The notes below the pieces were generated by a model. It ran no database searches. It was not told the origin of the DNA and saw nothing but the letters and a program-made list of their open reading frames with translations. DNA of 64,000 nucleotides from Methanoregula sp. (GTDB taxonomy: Archaea > Halobacteriota > Methanomicrobia > Methanomicrobiales > Methanospirillaceae), in contig NZ_JAJRCG010000008.1 of assembly GCF_028679125.1 (NCBI RefSeq), forward strand, positions 62,001-126,000. Direction: 5' to 3'. Position numbers and translations under genes: made by a program. Shown one piece after another: positions 60,741 to 64,000 of this stretch; within the stretch, counting starts at the first letter, position 1; every line of letters starts with the position of its first letter.

Positions 60741-62090
60741 TCACTTCCGGCCGTACTCGTCATCGAACCGGACAATATCGTCCTCTTCGAGATAATCCCC
60801 GAGCTGCACCTCGATGACCTCCAGCGGGATCAGGCCGGGGTTCTTCAGCCTGTGCACGGTCCCGCTGTGGACATACGAGCTCTCGCCTTTCCGCAGGAGC
60901 CGCTTCTCGCCGTCCAGCTCGACCTCAGCCGTTCCCTGGACCACGACCCAGTGCTCGCTCCGGTGGTGGTGGAGCTGGAGGGAGAGCTTCTCGCCGGGCT
61001 TGACGGTTACCCGCTTGATCTTGTAGTTCGCCCCGTCCTCGAGGATCGTGTAGGAACCCCATGGCCGGTGGACCTGCCGGTGGAACTTGGTCACGGGATC
61101 ATTTTCGGCATTGTACCGCGTGACGAGCGTCTTGACCTGCTCGGTCTGTTTGCTGTTGCAGACGAGCAGGGCATCGTTGGTATCCACGACAATGAGATCG
61201 CTGACACCGATAAGGCCGACATGTTTGCCCGGGGCGTGGACGTAATTGTTCTTCGCGGAGAGGTATTCTGCGCTCCCGACGTTCCCGTCCTTGTCGTGGG
61301 ACTCCGTGTCGTAGAGCGCCTTGAAGGTGCCAAGGTCGCTCCATGCCGCATCCAGCGGGACGACTGCGACCTTCTTCGAGTGTTCCAGCAGGCCGTAATC
61401 AATGGATATTGATTCCAGATCCTGGTACGCCGGATCGCAGTCCCCCGCGAGGCTGGTAAAAAGGCCCGGCTGGTAGCGCTTGAGCTCGGCAAAGAAGCAG
61501 TCCGTGGAGAGGAGGAAGATCCCGCTGTTCCAGAGGTATCCCTTCTTGACATAAACCTGTGCGGTCTTCTCGTCAGGCTTCTCTTTGAATTCGTCAGCGA
61601 CAGCGCCGATTGCCATCGTTTTGCCCGGCTTGATGTAACCGTATCCCGTGTGGGGGGAGGTGGGTTTTACCCCGAACGTGACAAGATATTTTTTTGCCGT
61701 GGGTTCCGCTGCCCGGATCTGGTTGAGGGCATCGTCGCCAAGGACGTGATCGCTCGGGAAGACCACGGCCGTTGCATGGCGGTCGCCGGCCCTGATGCGC
61801 TGCATCGCCCACCCGATCGCCGGCAGGGTATTCTTCCCTTCGGGTTCGATAAGAAGATGAGATGCATCAAGCGTGTACCCGAGTTCGTCGACCTGGTTTA
61901 TGACCAGGTACTGGTGGATCTCGTTGGTGACAACATAGATTCCGTCCGGCCCGGAAAGGCTGACAGCCCGCTGGTACGTCTTCTGGAACAGGGACTGTCC
62001 GTTCATCTGGAGAAACTGTTTGGGATAATATTCCCGCGAGAGCGGCCAGAGCCGCGTCCCGACACCGCCTGCAAGGATGACAGATTTCAT
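60741..62090 (-). CDS. manC: Mannose-1-phosphate guanylyltransferase/mannose-6-phosphate isomerase
   Basis: The 449-residue protein starts MKSVILAGGVGTRLWPLSRE, YYPKQFLQMNG, with the nucleotidyltransferase domain (about residues 1-290) carrying VVFPSDHVLGDDALNQIRAA and the GTP-sugar FKEKPDEKTAQVYV region. A C-terminal cupin (about 320-445) has KPGEKLSLQLHHHRSEHWVV, the metal-binding isomerase site. It makes GDP-mannose, the sugar donor for the dolichyl-phosphate mannose synthase-like enzyme encoded in this window. I chose the ATG at 62090 because it precedes the sugar-nucleotide loop directly. It is downstream of the asparagine synthetase gene on the same strand. Confidence 0.94.
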   Translation of the reverse strand: MKSVILAGGVGTRLWPLSREYYPKQFLQMNGQSLFQKTYQRAVSLSGPDGIYVVTNEIHQYLVINQVDELGYTLDASHLLIEPEGKNTLPAIGWAMQRIRAGDRHATAVVFPSDHVLGDDALNQIRAAEPTAKKYLVTFGVKPTSPHTGYGYIKPGKTMAIGAVADEFKEKPDEKTAQVYVKKGYLWNSGIFLLSTDCFFAELKRYQPGLFTSLAGDCDPAYQDLESISIDYGLLEHSKKVAVVPLDAAWSDLGTFKALYDTESHDKDGNVGSAEYLSAKNNYVHAPGKHVGLIGVSDLIVVDTNDALLVCNSKQTEQVKTLVTRYNAENDPVTKFHRQVHRPWGSYTILEDGANYKIKRVTVKPGEKLSLQLHHHRSEHWVVVQGTAEVELDGEKRLLRKGESSYVHSGTVHRLKNPGLIPLEVIEVQLGDYLEEDDIVRFDDEYGRK

Positions 62091-62222
62091 AGGATACCAG
62101 TATTCCGCCCGGGCCGTTGGGATGTACCGGGTTCTTCTTATAGATCTCTTGAGAGTGACCATTTATAAAATCCGATCCCGCTGTACTCCCGGATTGCCGG
62201 TCTTTGCCGTTCCGTGGACCGC

Positions 62223-64000
62223 TCACCCGGACACGGCAGCACTGCGCCGGTCAAAGAATTTCCGGAGCCACAGTTCCGTACAGATAATCCGCCAGATCTC
62301 CGGGGAGTACGCGGACTTCCCTTCGAGGAACTCCTGATAGTTCTGCGTCACCGCATCCGCGTCCCAGTACGGACGGGCGCGGAAGGCATCGGATGAGAGC
62401 AGTTCCAGCACGAACGGACGCAGGTTTTCCTGCATCCAGACCTCTTCGGGCGTGACGAACCCCATCTTGTCCATCCGGCACCGGATGGATTCCGCGACGA
62501 TACCTTTTATGGCGTTGCGGAGAGCGATCTTGGTGACGCCGCCCCGGATTTTCTGGCTGAGCGGGAGGGATGCCACGTACTCCACGAACCGGTAATCGAG
62601 GAACGGGACCCGCGATTCTATGGAGAATGCCATGGAGTTCCGGTCCTCGTAATGGAGGAGCGAGGGCAGGTTGGTGGACGTGAGCTCGTTGTACAGTACG
62701 CGGTCTAGGCTCCCGTTATACCTGAGGATCTCATCAGCGGTACAGCGCAGGAGGCTCCTGCGTTTCTTCCGCTCCACCAGCTGCCGTGCTGCCGATCCGA
62801 AGAACCCGCCATGGCGCATGATGCTGCCGGCAATCTCGCGGAGGGCCGTCCCCCAGTGGAACGAGCGGAGGAGCGAGCCGATGTAACTCCCCTGGTACGC
62901 GAGGTACCCCCCAAGGAGTTCGTCTGCTCCCTGCCCGTCCAGCACGACCTTCACGTTCTCCTGTGCGAGCCGCATCACGCAGTACTGGGCATAGATCGAG
63001 AGCGAGCCGAACGGCTCGTCCTGCATGTACACCAGCCGGTCGATATCCTCCCAGAGCTGGTCCGGTGCCGGCACAACGTGGTGGGCGTCGACTCCGGTTG
63101 CGGCCACGATCTCATCGATATACCGGCTCTCGTCGTACCGCTTGTCGGCAAAGACCGCGGAGAAGGTCTTCTGTTTTGTCCCGACGCTTGCCGGGGCCTC
63201 GCTCCGGATGATGTCGTTGATGAGCACCGTGAGGGTTGAGGAGTCGATTCCCCCTGAGAGGCAGGTGCCGACCGCGACATCGCTCCGGAGGTGGATGCGG
63301 GTTGCATCGCGGAGGATTCCGAGGAGCCGGGACGCGGCATCATCATCGGGCATGGCGGAACAGATGTCCGGATTGACCTTCACGTCCCAGTACCGGAACG
63401 GCTTCTGCGGGCCGGCAGCCGTGACAACCATGGCATGGGCCGGCTCCAGCTGGAAGACCTGATCGAACATCGTGTGCCCCGAATGGTCGAGCACACCCCA
63501 CGCGAGGAACGTGCCGAGGGTCCGGTCATCCGGTCGCTTCCCCGCATCCGGGTGGGCGAGCAGGGCCTTGATCTCGGAGGCAAAGAGGAACGATCCGCCG
63601 GCCAGCGTGTAATAGAACGGCTTGATGCCGAGCCGGTCCCGGGCGCAGAAGAGCTGCTGCTGCTTTGTGTCCCAGAGCGCAAAGGCCCACATGCCGTTGA
63701 AGCGGGCGAGGCAGTCTGTTCCCCACTCCTCGTACGCGTGCAGGATCACCTCGGTATCGGAATGCGAATGGAAGCGGTGGCCTTTCTGGATCAGCTCATC
63801 GCGGAGCTCGATGTAGTTGTAGATCTCGCCATTGAAGAGCAGCCAGAGCGTCTCGTCCTCATTCGTCATCGGCTGGAGCCCTTCATCGCTCAGGTCGATG
63901 ATGGCGAGGCGGCGGTGCACGAGCCCCGTGCAGCCGCAGATCCGGGTCCCCTCGCCGTCAGGCCCCCGGTGGGCGAGCCGCTCCGACATTGCGGCAAGGA
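62223..64000 (-). CDS. asnB: Glutamine-hydrolysing asparagine synthetase, 5' end cut by the window
   Basis: The frame is open to the right edge; the catalytic N-terminal Cys start lies outside. The visible part has the class II glutaminase end (HRRLAIIDLSDEGLQPMTNE, LLFNGEIYNYIELRDELIQK, FNGMWAFALWDTKQQQLFCA) and the synthetase domain. The latter includes the ATP-pyrophosphatase loop VAVGTCLSGGIDSSTLTVLI and KVVLDGQGADELLGGYLAYQ. It forms asparagine, or an amide in surface polysaccharide synthesis, from aspartate, glutamine and ATP. At about 590 visible residues it fits the long AsnB type. ManC downstream makes GDP-mannose, which hints that this copy belongs to a surface-polymer cluster extending beyond the window. 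Confidence 0.93.
   Translation of the reverse strand, partial: LAAMSERLAHRGPDGEGTRICGCTGLVHRRLAIIDLSDEGLQPMTNEDETLWLLFNGEIYNYIELRDELIQKGHRFHSHSDTEVILHAYEEWGTDCLARFNGMWAFALWDTKQQQLFCARDRLGIKPFYYTLAGGSFLFASEIKALLAHPDAGKRPDDRTLGTFLAWGVLDHSGHTMFDQVFQLEPAHAMVVTAAGPQKPFRYWDVKVNPDICSAMPDDDAASRLLGILRDATRIHLRSDVAVGTCLSGGIDSSTLTVLINDIIRSEAPASVGTKQKTFSAVFADKRYDESRYIDEIVAATGVDAHHVVPAPDQLWEDIDRLVYMQDEPFGSLSIYAQYCVMRLAQENVKVVLDGQGADELLGGYLAYQGSYIGSLLRSFHWGTALREIAGSIMRHGGFFGSAARQLVERKKRRSLLRCTADEILRYNGSLDRVLYNELTSTNLPSLLHYEDRNSMAFSIESRVPFLDYRFVEYVASLPLSQKIRGGVTKIALRNAIKGIVAESIRCRMDKMGFVTPEEVWMQENLRPFVLELLSSDAFRARPYWDADAVTQNYQEFLEGKSAYSPEIWRIICTELWLRKFFDRRSAAVSG

Overview
The window is archaeal chromosome, moderately GC-rich in genes with AT-rich intergenic stretches. 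An Orc1/Cdc6 initiator, Hel308 helicase, KEOPS subunit Cgi121, KH-domain Dim2-like protein, Rio1 kinase, Tsr3, type II (archaeal) GAPDH, the short archaeal PurA and A-type ATPase subunits H and I all point to Euryarchaeota. The many PAS sensor proteins, COG1361/RND surface modules, the DUF1646 protein and iron-sulfur flavoproteins fit a methanogen of the Methanomicrobiales (Methanoregula-like). That placement is inference from family content; no search was run. Both ends are cut genes: a PAS sensor on the left and an asparagine synthetase on the right. I saw no rRNA, tRNA, CRISPR array or intact insertion sequence.

Region by region: 0-6 kb holds a PAS protein, two paralogous secreted COG1361 proteins and an RND/MMPL exporter. 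6-7.6 kb holds a HEAT-repeat protein and a DUF1646 transporter. 7.7-10.3 kb holds an isolated A-ATPase H-I pair led by a small ORF. 10.3-11.4 kb is a decayed patch with a frameshifted STAS gene and a family of dispersed AT-rich repeats that recurs near 20.2 kb. 11.4-20 kb carries a coiled-coil protein, a YHS/MerR divergent pair, an unlisted small cysteine-rich protein, a hybrid histidine kinase with a near-duplicated PAS domain, an M3 peptidase and a purine permease. 20.7-26.4 kb is a seven-gene flavin/iron-sulfur redox operon divergent from an HxlR-type regulator. 26.5-33.3 kb has an ArlD/E(FlaD/E)-like coiled-coil protein, an AlkD glycosylase, an aquaporin, a serpin with a frameshifted lipoprotein signal, a thioredoxin-fold-like protein and B12-dependent ribonucleotide reductase.

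33.5-40.8 kb is a leftward run: purA-trm112-like-membrane protein-cbiB-pdxS-pdxT in overlapping arrangement, then (upstream) aminotransferase, Lrp regulator and cdc6. Immediately to the right of cdc6 lies an AT-rich gap with three origin recognition box (ORB) copies, two in one orientation and one inverted. I call this a replication origin. 41.4-48.3 kb holds moaB and a leftward information-processing run (gap, tyrS, rio1, KH, hel308, cgi121). 48.3-48.9 kb is a gene-free patch with its own repeats. 48.9-64 kb holds tsr3, a TudS-like/deoxyribosyltransferase fusion, a three-gene glycosyltransferase set, a GTPase-dead EF-Tu-like protein, a LemA/DUF2207 pair, a PPC-domain protein, a YgiQ-type radical SAM protein, ManC and AsnB.

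The best candidates for something new are the redox operon with its regulator, the replication origin with an unusual ORB core, the DUF523/TudS-deoxyribosyltransferase fusion, the orphan ArlD/E-like protein and the two repeat families.
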